Shown here piece after piece: positions 8,826 through 16,376 of a stretch of DNA of 52,562 nt (the stretch's first letter is position 1; every line of letters begins with the position of its first letter). The translations under genes and the position numbers were made by a program. Under the pieces are notes generated by a model that was not told the origin of the DNA, ran no database searches, and was given only the letters and a program-made list of their open reading frames with translations. Origin of the DNA: JAWVYT01 sp964605205 (lineage in GTDB: Bacteria; Gemmatimonadota; Gemmatimonadetes; Longimicrobiales; RSA9); NCBI GenBank assembly GCA_964605205.1, contig CAZSBL010000007.1:1-52562 (forward strand), in the 5' to 3' direction.

Positions 8826-9638
8826 ATGAGAGTCACTATCGTCGGCTCCGGGACCGCGGCACCCACTTCCGACCGCGTCTGCTCCGGCTACTTCCTGGAG
8901 ATCGGTGACGACCGGCTGCTCATGGACTGCGGCGCGGGCGTGGTTCACGGCATGGCCCGGCTCGGGCTCCCGTGGGCAGAGCTCGACCACCTCCTGATCA
9001 CCCACTTCCACAACGACCATATCGGCGACCTGCCGATGCTGCTCTTCGCCCTCAAGCACGGGGTGCGGCCGAAGCGGGCGAAGGCGCTGTCCGTGTGGGC
9101 CCCCCGCGGCATCGGTGAGCGGCTCACGGCCATGGCGGCGGCGTTCGGAGACCACCTGGCCGACCCCGGGTTCCCGGTGGCCGTCCGGGAGGTGGCCCCC
9201 GACGAGACGTTCGCGCTGGGGCCGCTGACCGTCCGGGCCGTATCCACGCCCCACACCGACACGTCGCTGGCGTACCGGCTCGAGGAGGCGGGGGACGGGG
9301 ACGGCGGCCCCGGGGAGCTGAACCGGATCGGACGGGGCCGCCCCAGCCTCGGCTACACAGGCGATACGGGCCCGTCGGCCGAGGTGGCCCGGGTCCTGGC
9401 CGACGTGGACGTGCTCATCGCCGAATGCGCATTGCCCGACGACGAGGCCATCCCCACCCACCTCTCGCCCGCCTCCCTCGCGGCGCTGGCCACCGATGCG
9501 GCGCCCGGGCGGCTGGTGGTGACCCACGTCTACCCGCAGCTCGACGCGCTGGACCCGGTGGCCCGGGTGCGGGCGGCGGGGTGGAGCGGGGAGGTGGTGC
9601 GGGCAGAGGACGGGCTGGAGCTGAAGTTGGAGCTGTAG
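8826..9638 (+). CDS. Metallo-beta-lactamase-fold hydrolase, RNase Z-like
   Basis: The 270-residue protein opens with the strand-loop typical of the RNase Z/ElaC branch (TIVGSGTAAPTSDRVCSGY) and has the metal motif HFHNDH at 60-65. Later ligand regions are the GDTGPS Asp near 180 and the VTHVYP His near 235. These bind two metal ions, usually zinc. The long exosite insert expected of a true tRNA 3'-processing RNase Z is not evident, so another phosphodiester or ester substrate is possible. It has its own 82-nt upstream gap after smc, and a GC hairpin follows at 9673-9687. Confidence 0.8.
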   Translation: MRVTIVGSGTAAPTSDRVCSGYFLEIGDDRLLMDCGAGVVHGMARLGLPWAELDHLLITHFHNDHIGDLPMLLFALKHGVRPKRAKALSVWAPRGIGERLTAMAAAFGDHLADPGFPVAVREVAPDETFALGPLTVRAVSTPHTDTSLAYRLEEAGDGDGGPGELNRIGRGRPSLGYTGDTGPSAEVARVLADVDVLIAECALPDDEAIPTHLSPASLAALATDAAPGRLVVTHVYPQLDALDPVARVRAAGWSGEVVRAEDGLELKLEL

Positions 9639-9672
9639 ACGGACGTGGGGGCGGACCGTCGTCGCCTGACGA

Positions 9673-9687
9673 GGGCGGTGGCCGCCC
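9673..9687 (+). terminator. GC hairpin between the MBL gene and aroF
   Basis: GGGCGG-TGG-CCGCCC is a perfect 6-bp stem. It lies 34 nt after the MBL stop and just before the aroF promoter. There is no T-tract, so it may only be a weak or Rho-assisted terminator. Confidence 0.35.
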
Positions 9688-9695
9688 GGTACCCG

Positions 9696-9724
9696 TAGAC
9701 GCCCTCCGGCCGACCCCTTAGCTT
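9696..9724 (+). promoter_or_regulatory. Promoter of aroF
   Basis: TAGACG, a 17-nt spacer and TAGCTT form a sigma-70-like promoter. The transcript would start near 9731, leaving a leader of about 50 nt. The larE promoter has the same TAGCTT box and spacer length. Confidence 0.5.
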
Positions 9725-9783
9725 CCGGGGCGCGGCCACCCGGCCGCAGAATCCTGAACACCAGCGGGAAGAAGCGGAAGAGC

Positions 9784-10824
9784 ATGCTCGTCGTCATGAA
9801 CCACGGAGCGCCGGACGAGGATATCCAGCGCGTTGTCGACACCATCGAAGACATGGGCTACGGGGCCCGACCGATCCCCGGGAAGCAGCGGACGGCCGTG
9901 GGGCTCGTGGGCAATGACGGCCGCGTGGACGCCGGCCGGCTCCAGGCGCTGCCGAACGTCCAGCAGGTCATCGAGGTCACCCGGCCGTACAAGCAGGTGT
10001 CGCGGGAGTGGCGGCCGGAGCCGACGGTGATCACCCTCGACAACGGCACCCGGATCGGCGGCGATGAGCTGGTCCTCATGGCCGGGCCGTGCTCGGTGGA
10101 GTCCGAAGAGCAGATCATGACGTCGGCTCGCCAGCTGCGACACGCCGGCGCCACCATCCTCCGGGGCGGCGCGTTCAAGCCACGGACCTCGCCGTACTCC
10201 TTCCAGGGGCTGGGCGTGCCGGGGCTCGAGCTGCTGGCGCAGGCCCGGAAGGAGACGGGGCTCGCCATCGTCACCGAGGCGCTGGAGCCCGACCTGGTGG
10301 GCGTGGTGGCGGAGCACGCCGACATCGTACAGATCGGCGCCCGCAACATGCAGAATTACCCGCTCCTGCGCCGGGCGGGGCAGTGCGGCAGGCCCGTGCT
10401 CCTGAAGCGGGGCATGGCCGCCACCATCAAGGAGCTGCTCCTGGCCGCCGAGTACATCGTCAGCGAGGGGAACCCCAACGTGATCCTGTGCGAGCGGGGC
10501 GTGCGCAGCTTCGATGACCACACCCGCAACCTCCTGGATCTGACGGCCATCCCGGTGGTGAAGAGCCTCTCCCACCTTCCGATCATCGCCGATCCGAGCC
10601 ACGGGACGGGGCTCCGCTCCAAGGTGGTGCCCATGGCCCGAGCTGCCATCGCCGCCGGCGCCGACGGGCTGATGGTGGAGGTCCACCCGGATCCGGATCA
10701 CGCCCTCTCCGACGGCGCCCAGTCTCTCTTCCCGGACCAGTTCGAGGAGCTCATGGACCAGGTGGCCATCATCTCCGACGCAATCGGCCGGAAGATGCCG
10801 CGGTCGCTCCAGGCCGGGGTCTAG
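9784..10824 (+). CDS. aroF: 3-deoxy-7-phosphoheptulonate synthase (DAHP synthase, type I-beta)
   Basis: The 346-residue enzyme condenses phosphoenolpyruvate with erythrose 4-phosphate, the first step of the shikimate pathway to aromatic amino acids. Residues 1-75 form the ferredoxin-like regulatory extension of the I-beta group (MLVVMNHGAPDEDIQRVVD), as in the Thermotoga enzyme, where it confers feedback control. The barrel shows MAGPCSVES, ILRGGAFKPRTSPYSFQG, QIGARNMQN, LLKRGM and DPSHGTG, which carry the metal and substrate ligands. It stands alone, with its own promoter and a repeat-rich gap downstream. Confidence 0.94.
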   Translation: MLVVMNHGAPDEDIQRVVDTIEDMGYGARPIPGKQRTAVGLVGNDGRVDAGRLQALPNVQQVIEVTRPYKQVSREWRPEPTVITLDNGTRIGGDELVLMAGPCSVESEEQIMTSARQLRHAGATILRGGAFKPRTSPYSFQGLGVPGLELLAQARKETGLAIVTEALEPDLVGVVAEHADIVQIGARNMQNYPLLRRAGQCGRPVLLKRGMAATIKELLLAAEYIVSEGNPNVILCERGVRSFDDHTRNLLDLTAIPVVKSLSHLPIIADPSHGTGLRSKVVPMARAAIAAGADGLMVEVHPDPDHALSDGAQSLFPDQFEELMDQVAIISDAIGRKMPRSLQAGV

Positions 10825-10833
10825 CCTTCCAGC

Positions 10834-10978
10834 GATCCGGAGAGGCGGCCTGATGCCGGGGGTGGGGCGCGATCCGGAGACATGGCCTGATTCGGGGACG
10901 GAGCGCGATTCGGAGACGTGGCCCGATCCGGAGACGTGGCCCGATCCGGAGACCCGGCACGATCCGGAGACGTGAAGT
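10834..10978 (+). repeat. 18-bp minisatellite, eight units
   Basis: Eight consecutive units near the consensus gatccggagacgtggccc begin at 10834, 10852, 10871, 10889, 10907, 10925, 10943 and 10961. The second unit is 19 nt and the most diverged; units 5 and 6 differ by one base. It lies in the 510-nt gap between aroF and yraN. A reading frame crosses it (ARSGDV repeats) and joins yraN in frame, but nothing suggests it is translated. Confidence 0.9.
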
Positions 10979-11147
10979 CCACGCGGGCACCGGTCCCCCG
11001 GTGCGATCCTTCACTTTACGTGTCCACGCGACGTCAACCCGAACCGCGCCGGCATCGACGCTCGCCGCGCCGCGACTTGACGTCGATATCCGACGTAAAC
11101 CCCACGGGCGCTGGGCCTCGGACCGGCCGGGGCAGGGTTCACGTCGC
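10968..11147. repeat. Cluster of five CGACGTNAAC-like motifs plus a hairpin
   Basis: Near-copies of CGACGTNAAC occur at 10968-10976 and 11029-11038, reversed at 11076-11085, forward at 11091-11100 and reversed at 11138-11147. A perfect hairpin GCACCGG-TCCC-CCGGTGC lies at 10987-11004. The spacing and alternating orientation look like protein-binding sites or a decayed repeat. I see no gene or promoter in the rest of the gap to 11334. Confidence 0.5.
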
Positions 11148-11334
11148 TGGTGGTGACCGGCGAGGGCGGCCAGGCCAGGTGAACGCCGCCGGGCGTGCGG
11201 CCATTCCCGATTTCGTCCCGTTCCGCTATTCCAACGCCCCGCCCCGGCAGTCATCGTGGAGCCGACACCCCAGCGGGTTCCCGCGCGCGCGTCACCGGGG
11301 CAAGGGAGGCCCGCGATACAGTGAAGGAGGCGGG

Positions 11335-11694
11335 ATGGCGACGATCCATCGAAGAGGGCAGCGCGGGGAGGCGCTGGTGGCGGACTACCTGTCCCGGCGC
11401 GGCTGGCGGATCCTCGCCCGGAACTGGCGCTTCCATCACAAGGAGCTGGACCTGGTGGCGGAGCGGGGTGGGGTGGTGGCGTTCGTGGAGGTGAAGACCC
11501 GGGCGGCGGACGGTCTCGGCCATCCGCTGGAGTCCATCACCGCCCGCAAGCGGCGCGACCTGGCCACTGCCGGCCGCGGCTGGATCGCCGAGCACGGCGG
11601 CGCTTACCACACCTTCCGGTTCGACGCGGCCGTTGTGGTCACGGGGCCCGCCGGCACCACCGTCGATCACATCGAGGACGCCTGGCGGGTATGA
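11335..11694 (+). CDS. yraN: YraN-family endonuclease-like protein (UPF0102)
   Basis: The 119-residue protein belongs to the YraN/UPF0102 family, which has a Holliday-junction-resolvase-like fold. The conserved core is visible: GEALVADYLSRRGWRILARN, HHKELDLVAE and VVAFVEVKTR, with the E-D-ExK residues of the nuclease-like site. Its cellular function is not settled. I start at ATG 11335 because GAAGGAGG lies 4 nt upstream; the longer in-frame extension runs into the minisatellite. The stop touches the stop of the convergent small gene with no bases between. Confidence 0.88.
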   Translation: MATIHRRGQRGEALVADYLSRRGWRILARNWRFHHKELDLVAERGGVVAFVEVKTRAADGLGHPLESITARKRRDLATAGRGWIAEHGGAYHTFRFDAAVVVTGPAGTTVDHIEDAWRV

Positions 11695-11904
11695 TCAGCT
11701 CTCCTGCAGCATCTCTCCCACCCGGGCCATCCCGTTGCCTCGCTCCACGAGCACGTCGCCGAGCTTCCTGAGAACACCGTCGGGGGCGGACTCGGGCTTC
11801 TGGCGGTAGGAGCGGAGGTCGGCGACGGGGATGCCGAGGGCCATGGCGAGCTCCTCCTCCGTGCTCACGAACAGGTCCGTCGCGCGCTTGAAGTCCAGCG
11901 GCAT
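11695..11904 (-). CDS. Small protein of unknown function
   Basis: The 69-residue protein is acidic and predicted mostly helical. A stretch around ELAMALGIPVADLRSYRQ resembles a helix-turn-helix, as in small Xre-like proteins, but the match is weak. AGGAGG lies 4 nt before ATG 11904, so I prefer this start to the ATG just upstream at 11907. It follows the CoA-binding gene by 11 nt on the same strand and is probably co-transcribed. Its stop abuts the yraN stop; the six bases TGATCA hold both. Confidence 0.6.
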   Translation of the reverse strand: MPLDFKRATDLFVSTEEELAMALGIPVADLRSYRQKPESAPDGVLRKLGDVLVERGNGMARVGEMLQES

Positions 11905-11915
11905 CATGCCTCCTC

Positions 11916-12398
11916 TTAGAGTTCGTGATCGATGGGCGGGAGCGGCGCCAGGCCGAACCGGCGATGGTCGGCCATGGTGCACCGGTCCTGGACCACGCGG
12001 ATCCCGGCCCGGGCCAGCCGCTCGGCGGCCTCGTCGTTGCGGATCCCGAGCTGGAACCAGACCACCTTCGGGCCCTTGGCGATGATGGCGGCGACGTGGG
12101 GCGGGATGTCCTGCGGGCGGCGGAAGATGTTCACCAGGTCCACCTCGCCGGGAACCGCCGCCACCTCCCGGTAGACCGGGTGGCCCAGGATCTCGGTGAC
12201 ATCCGGGTAGTAGGTCGGGACGGGGACGATGTCGTAGCCCTGCTCCTGCAGGTACTTCGGGACGTAGTGCGCCGCCCGGTCCGCCCGTGATTCCGGCTTG
12301 ATCCCCAGCACCGCGATTCGCCGGGAGGTCTCCAGGATCTCCCGCGCCTCCTCGGTGCTCTCCACCAGATTGCGCCGCCACTCTTCGTTTTCAGCCAT
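11916..12398 (-). CDS. CoA-binding domain protein (YccU-like)
   Basis: The 160-residue protein has a Rossmann-like CoA-binding domain. It shows RRIAVLGIKPESRADRAAHY, then IVPVPTYYPDVTEILGHPVY, a VDLVNIFRRP element and a late DRCTMADHRRFG. The family (YccU/COG1832) is widespread, but its reaction is unknown. It is divergent from the ffs/dnaX transcript and heads a two-gene leftward unit with the 69-residue protein. Confidence 0.85.
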   Translation of the reverse strand: MAENEEWRRNLVESTEEAREILETSRRIAVLGIKPESRADRAAHYVPKYLQEQGYDIVPVPTYYPDVTEILGHPVYREVAAVPGEVDLVNIFRRPQDIPPHVAAIIAKGPKVVWFQLGIRNDEAAERLARAGIRVVQDRCTMADHRRFGLAPLPPIDHEL

Positions 12399-12514
12399 AT
12401 CGTTCAGTCTCTGCGCCTTTCCGCGGTGGACGTGGTTCGATGTGTCCGACGTGTTGGACGAAGGTAGACGCCTCGGACCAGCGAAACGAGTCCGAGGCGC
12501 GGGAGCCCGGCGCC

Positions 12515-12543
12515 TTGAATGCCCCGACCCGTTCCGTTATCAT
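12515..12543 (+). promoter_or_regulatory. Promoter of the SRP RNA gene
   Basis: TTGAAT, a 17-nt spacer and TATCAT form one of the clearest sigma-70 promoters in the window. The predicted start (12550-12551) coincides with the first base of the closing stem of the SRP RNA. Confidence 0.75.
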
Positions 12544-12550
12544 CGTGGCG

Positions 12551-12645
12551 CCCCAGGCCCCGCAGGGCGCGAGCTCATGAATCCCGTCAGGACCGTGAAG
12601 GTAGCAGCGGTAAGTGGCGCGGACGCTGCTGCGGATCGCCTGGGG
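12551..12645 (+). ncRNA. ffs: Signal recognition particle RNA (small, 4.5S-type)
   Basis: The apical domain GTCAGGACC...GGTAGCAGCGGTAA is the conserved Ffh-binding hairpin with its internal loops. The ends pair perfectly over 8 bp (CCCCAGGC 12551-12558 with GCCTGGGG 12638-12645), giving an RNA of about 95 nt without an Alu domain. A T-rich tract (tattttctttt) follows directly, so the closing stem doubles as terminator. The apical loop reads GTGAA between ACC and GGT, one base longer than the usual GGAA tetraloop. The RNA joins Ffh to target membrane proteins to SecYEG. ffs upstream of dnaX is a known arrangement. Confidence 0.88.
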
Positions 12646-12656
12646 TATTTTCTTTT
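12646..12656 (+). terminator. T-rich tract ending the SRP RNA
   Basis: tattttctttt follows the 8-bp closing stem of ffs, giving a hairpin-plus-T-tract terminator. Some read-through to dnaX may occur, as no strong separate dnaX promoter is seen. Confidence 0.6.
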
Positions 12657-12725
12657 CAGCGTCGGCCTGCTATGGGTGCAAGGCCCGCGCCGCATTCCCG
12701 ACACAGCCCGAACGCCTCGAGCCCC

Positions 12726-14615
12726 ATGACCCGCAACGCGCTGGCCCGGACCTACCGACCCCGGCAATTCGCCGAGATGGTGACCCAGGAGCACGTCTCC
12801 GACACGCTCCGGTCCGCCGTGGCGCGCGACCGCGTGGCCCACGCCTATCTCTTCAGTGGGCCCCGCGGGGTGGGGAAGACCACCGCCGCCCGGGTACTGG
12901 CCATGGCGCTGAACTGCCCGAACCGTGGCGAGAGCGGCGAGCCCTGCGGGACGTGCGAGAGCTGCGAGCGGATCTGGAGCGGGAAGATGTCGCTGGACGT
13001 GGTGGAGATCGACGCGGCGTCGAACCGCGGCGTGGACGATGCCCGGGACCTCCGGGAGCGTGCCATGTACGCGCCTACGGAGGAGGACCGCTACAAGGTC
13101 TACATCATCGACGAGGCCCACATGCTCACCCGGGAGGCGTGGAACGCCCTCCTGAAGATCCTGGAGGAGCCGCCGCCACGGGTGATCTTCTGCTTCGCCA
13201 CCACGGAGCCACAGAAGATCCAGCAGACGGCGCCGCCGATCCTGAGCCGCACCCAGCGATTCGACTTCCGGCGGCTGAGCGTGCCGGCCATTGTCGAGCG
13301 GCTGCGGCAGGTGCTGGCCGCCGAGGGCGTGGAGACCGATGAGCAGGCGCTCCTGCTGCTGGCCCGCCGGGCCGAGGGTGGGATGCGCGACGCCCTCTCG
13401 CTCCTCGACCAGGCCCTCTCGTTCGCCGAGGGCCGGCTCGCCGCCGAGGACGTGCAGCGGATTCTGGGGCTCGTGGCCGACGAGGTCTACCTCGACCTCC
13501 TCGCCGTGATCGCCGAGGGGCGCGTGGCCGACGTGTTCCGGTTCGTGCAGGAGGTCGTGGAGGGCGGCTACGACCTGAGCGAGTTCTACCGCGGGCTCAC
13601 CGACGCGCTGCGCACGCTCCTCATCGTCCGGTTCGACGGCGCCGAGGCCGCCGAGCTGCGCCACGACCTGCGGCCGCTCTGGGAGGAGCGGGCCCAGGCG
13701 TTCTCCACCGGTGACCTGCTGCGCATGCTCGGCCAGACCGCGGAGCTGGACGCCGACGGGCGCTTCCGCAAGAGCGCCAACCCGCGGATCCTTCTCGAGG
13801 CGCTCCTGCTGCGGTTCGCGCACCTGCCCCGGACGGTGGAGCTGGAAGCGCTCATCAAGGCGGCCGGCGGCGGCGATGTCGCGGCACCGGACGCGCGGCC
13901 CACGCTGACCTCGGTCGAGCGGCCCCCGGCGCCCGCCGAGGTGGCCGGGCGGGAACCGAACGGCCCCGGCGCCGGGTCGGGGCCCGCCGAGTCGCCGGCA
14001 TCGGCAGCGAGTCCGGCGGGCACCGGGTCGGGCGACCCCGCCGCCGGGGCGCCAGCCACCGGGTCCCGGCCCGGGCCCACGGCATCGGCGGAGGCCGCAC
14101 CGCCCACGGGCGTGACGCCCTCGGAGTCGGAGACCGCGGACCCGCGACCGGGTACGCCGTCCGGGCAGGGGCCCCGCGAGTCCGGACCGGCCCCCTCGGG
14201 GGGCACCGGCGCACCCGCCGACGCGGCGCTTGCCGCTACCGCCACGATGACGGCGGAGCAGGCGATCCAGGACCTGGCGGGGAACGGGGAGCTGCCGAGC
14301 GGGTTGGGGCTCTTCCTGCGGACGGCCCGGGTCATGGAAGAGGAAGGGCGGGTAGTGGTGGAGCTGCCGGCGGGCAGCCCCGCGCTGGAGAAGCTCGAGG
14401 GCGATATCCGGGCGCTCCGGGCGCTGCAGGATGCGGTGTCGGAGCGGATGGGTCGGGCCGTGGAGCTCGTCATCCGGCCCCGGAACGGCGAGGACGCGCA
14501 GGCCACCCGGATCACGCCGGAGCAGGTGAAGGATGATGAGGTGAAGCGCCTGGCGGAGGAGGAACCGGCGCTGGACCGGGCGGTACAAGAATGGGACCTT
14601 GAAATGCTCGACTGA
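12726..14615 (+). CDS. dnaX: DNA polymerase III subunit gamma/tau
   Basis: The 629-residue protein is the clamp-loader ATPase of the replicase. Near the start it has LARTYRPRQFAEMVTQEHV, then Walker A GPRGVGKT at 45-52. Four zinc cysteines lie at 64, 74, 77 and 80, the Walker B DEAH at 129-132 and an LSRTQRF sensor element. Residues about 395-500 form a Pro/Ala/Gly-rich linker, and the C-terminal part is the tau-like region. No A-rich slippery site for a gamma product is visible. ATG 12726 matches the family start but has no Shine-Dalgarno; an in-frame ATG at 12672 would add 18 residues. It leads the ybaB-recR cluster. Confidence 0.95.
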   Translation: MTRNALARTYRPRQFAEMVTQEHVSDTLRSAVARDRVAHAYLFSGPRGVGKTTAARVLAMALNCPNRGESGEPCGTCESCERIWSGKMSLDVVEIDAASNRGVDDARDLRERAMYAPTEEDRYKVYIIDEAHMLTREAWNALLKILEEPPPRVIFCFATTEPQKIQQTAPPILSRTQRFDFRRLSVPAIVERLRQVLAAEGVETDEQALLLLARRAEGGMRDALSLLDQALSFAEGRLAAEDVQRILGLVADEVYLDLLAVIAEGRVADVFRFVQEVVEGGYDLSEFYRGLTDALRTLLIVRFDGAEAAELRHDLRPLWEERAQAFSTGDLLRMLGQTAELDADGRFRKSANPRILLEALLLRFAHLPRTVELEALIKAAGGGDVAAPDARPTLTSVERPPAPAEVAGREPNGPGAGSGPAESPASAASPAGTGSGDPAAGAPATGSRPGPTASAEAAPPTGVTPSESETADPRPGTPSGQGPRESGPAPSGGTGAPADAALAATATMTAEQAIQDLAGNGELPSGLGLFLRTARVMEEEGRVVVELPAGSPALEKLEGDIRALRALQDAVSERMGRAVELVIRPRNGEDAQATRITPEQVKDDEVKRLAEEEPALDRAVQEWDLEMLD

Positions 14616-14636
14616 CGGAACTCAGCAGGGAATTTG

Positions 14637-14960
14637 ATGACGAACTTCCAGCAGCTGTTGCAGATGGGCCAGAAGATGCAGGCCCGGATGACGGAGCTCC
14701 AGGACGAGCTCGAGAAGAAGACCGTGGAATCGACCAGCGGCGGCGGGATGGTGAAGGTCACCGCCGACGCCAAGGGCCGCGTGCGCGAGCTCAAGATCGA
14801 CCCGACGGTGGTCGATCCCGACGATGTGGAGATGCTCGAAGACCTGGTCCTCGCCGCCGTCTCCGACGCGCAGCAGAGGGCGGAGAAGGTGTACGCGGAG
14901 GAGATGCAGAAGGTGACGGGCGGGATGAACCTGCCGTTCCAGCTCCCGGGCATGCCCTGA
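14637..14960 (+). CDS. Nucleoid-associated protein YbaB/EbfC family
   Basis: The 107-residue protein has the family pattern: an N-terminal helix rich in Q, M and K, then the turn TVESTSGGGMVKVTADAKG and VRELKIDP. It ends in a hydrophobic MNLPFQLPGMP tail. Dimers bind DNA and often act with RecR. It starts 21 nt after dnaX and 6 nt before recR, the classic dnaX-ybaB-recR order. Confidence 0.93.
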   Translation: MTNFQQLLQMGQKMQARMTELQDELEKKTVESTSGGGMVKVTADAKGRVRELKIDPTVVDPDDVEMLEDLVLAAVSDAQQRAEKVYAEEMQKVTGGMNLPFQLPGMP

Positions 14961-14966
14961 GGCCGG

Positions 14967-15563
14967 ATGGGGGTGATCGAGGAGCTGACCACCGAGCTCG
15001 CCCGGCTGCCGGGGATCGGCCGCAAGACGGCCACCCGGCTGACGTACTTCATCCTGAAGCGGACGCCGGAAGAGAGCCGACGGCTGGCCCGGGTCATCGA
15101 GTCGGTGGCCGAACGCGTGCGCGAATGCTCGCGATGCGGTAACCTGACGGAGGCGGACCCGTGTGACATCTGCGAGGATCCGCGGCGAGACGCGTCGGTG
15201 ATCTGCGTGGTGGAGGAGGCGGCGGACATCGGCGCCATCGAGGGGACTGGCGAGTTCCGGGGTCGGTACCACGTTCTCGGCGGCCACCTGTCGCCCCTGG
15301 ATGGGGTGGGTCCGGAGGAGCTGAACATCGACGGGTTGATCCAGCGGCTCGGCGACGCCGGCGAGTCGCCGGTCGAAGAGTTGATCATTGCCACGAACCC
15401 GAGCGTGGAAGGAGAGGCCACGGCCCTGTATCTTCAGAAGTTGGCGCGCCCGCTGGGCGTGCGTGTCACGCGGCTGGCGCGAGGGCTGCCGGTCGGGGGC
15501 GATCTGGAGTACGCGGATGGCGTGACCATTGCCGAGGCGCTGTCGGGACGACGGGAGCTGTGA
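14967..15563 (+). CDS. recR: Recombination protein RecR
   Basis: The 198-residue protein has the expected length and domain order. A helix-hairpin-helix comes first (LARLPGIGRKTATRL), then a four-cysteine zinc finger (CSRCGNLTEADPCDIC). A Toprim domain follows (VICVVEEAADIGAIE, then YHVLGGHLSPLDG), and the C-terminal part has NPSVEGEATALYL. With RecO it loads RecA on gapped single-stranded DNA. It is the third gene of the dnaX cluster. Confidence 0.96.
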   Translation: MGVIEELTTELARLPGIGRKTATRLTYFILKRTPEESRRLARVIESVAERVRECSRCGNLTEADPCDICEDPRRDASVICVVEEAADIGAIEGTGEFRGRYHVLGGHLSPLDGVGPEELNIDGLIQRLGDAGESPVEELIIATNPSVEGEATALYLQKLARPLGVRVTRLARGLPVGGDLEYADGVTIAEALSGRREL

Positions 15564-15567
15564 CGGT

Positions 15568-15879
15568 ATGAAGTCGAACAAGATCCTCAAGATCATCGGT
15601 ATCGGGCTGCTGGCGGCGCTCGCCGCATCGGCCCTGGGCGTGCTCTTCGTCCGCGACCAGATGTCCCGCCACCGGCGGGACCTGTTCAGCAGCCGGCCGC
15701 TGCGGCGCCTCGCGGCGCTGGGCTACATCGCCGGTGACGAGCCGTCGGTGGATACGGTGCGGCTGCTCCGGGACTACATCGCCTGGGAGCAGCAGCCGCT
15801 GATCCGGCGGCAGGCGATCCAGATCCTGAACAAGGTGGAGCGGAATCTCGAGGCCGCGGCCGCCGGGGCCGCTGGATGA
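15568..15879 (+). CDS. Small single-pass membrane protein, unknown
   Basis: The 103-residue protein has one N-terminal TM segment (ILKIIGIGLLAALAASALGVLFV) and a basic stretch. A helical tail of about 60 residues with a HEAT-like rhythm follows. I recognise no family. It begins 4 nt after recR, and its stop overlaps the mglB start (ATGA). That placement makes it a candidate membrane partner for MglA/MglB, but nothing in the sequence proves this. Confidence 0.7.
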   Translation: MKSNKILKIIGIGLLAALAASALGVLFVRDQMSRHRRDLFSSRPLRRLAALGYIAGDEPSVDTVRLLRDYIAWEQQPLIRRQAIQILNKVERNLEAAAAGAAG

Positions 15880-16364
15880 GCGCTGACCCGATGGCCTCGC
15901 TCGGGCCCGCGGACCTGGAGCGGATCAACCACCTGCTCCACTCCTTCGTGGCCGAGGCCGGGGCCCGCTGCGCGCTCCTCCTCGACCGGGACGGCCGCCC
16001 GCTGACGGCGTTCGGCGAGACCGGCGACCTGGACGAGACCAGCTTCGCGTCGCTGGCCGCCGCCGACTTCGACGCCAGTGACCAGCTCGCCGGACTCCTC
16101 GGCGAGCAGGAGTTCACCTCGCTCTACCATCAGGGCGTGGACGGCTCCATGTATCTGTCGGAGATCGCCGGTGTGGCGCTCCTAGCCGCCGTGTTCGACC
16201 GTCGGACCACCCTCGGCATGGTCCGGCTCAAGACGCGGAAGGTGGTGCCGGAGCTGGTGGAGCTGTTGACGGAGCTCGGGGCGCGGGGAGAGGTGGATGG
16301 TCGCCTCGATGCGGGCTTCGCCGATGACGCGGCCAGCGAGATCGACCGGCTGTTCGCAGGCTGA
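15876..16364 (+). CDS. mglB: Roadblock/LC7 domain protein, MglB-like
   Basis: The 162-residue protein has a roadblock fold, with a helix (DLERINHLLHSFVAEAG), ARCALLLDRDGRPLTAFGE and later VFDRRTTLGMVRL. MglB proteins act as GTPase-activating partners of MglA in cell polarity and motility. Its position 12 nt before mglA supports the pairing. The Ser/Ala/Asp-rich C-terminal end is variable in the family. It overlaps the preceding small membrane protein gene. Confidence 0.85.
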   Translation: MSADPMASLGPADLERINHLLHSFVAEAGARCALLLDRDGRPLTAFGETGDLDETSFASLAAADFDASDQLAGLLGEQEFTSLYHQGVDGSMYLSEIAGVALLAAVFDRRTTLGMVRLKTRKVVPELVELLTELGARGEVDGRLDAGFADDAASEIDRLFAG

Positions 16365-16376
16365 GGAGAGCGACCC

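Noticed and set aside
10834..10978. CRISPR array
   Set aside because: Units are 18 bp, contiguous, with no unique spacers and no cas genes.
10918..11334. N-terminal extension of yraN through the minisatellite
   Set aside because: The family starts at MATIHRRGQRGE, a good Shine-Dalgarno precedes ATG 11335, and the extension is low-complexity.
12519..12725. N-terminal extension of dnaX over the ffs gene
   Set aside because: The region folds as SRP RNA with its own promoter and T-tract, and dnaX homology begins at 12726.
13860..14240. Programmed frameshift site in dnaX for a gamma product
   Set aside because: The linker region has no A-rich or T-rich slippery run or adjacent pseudoknot.
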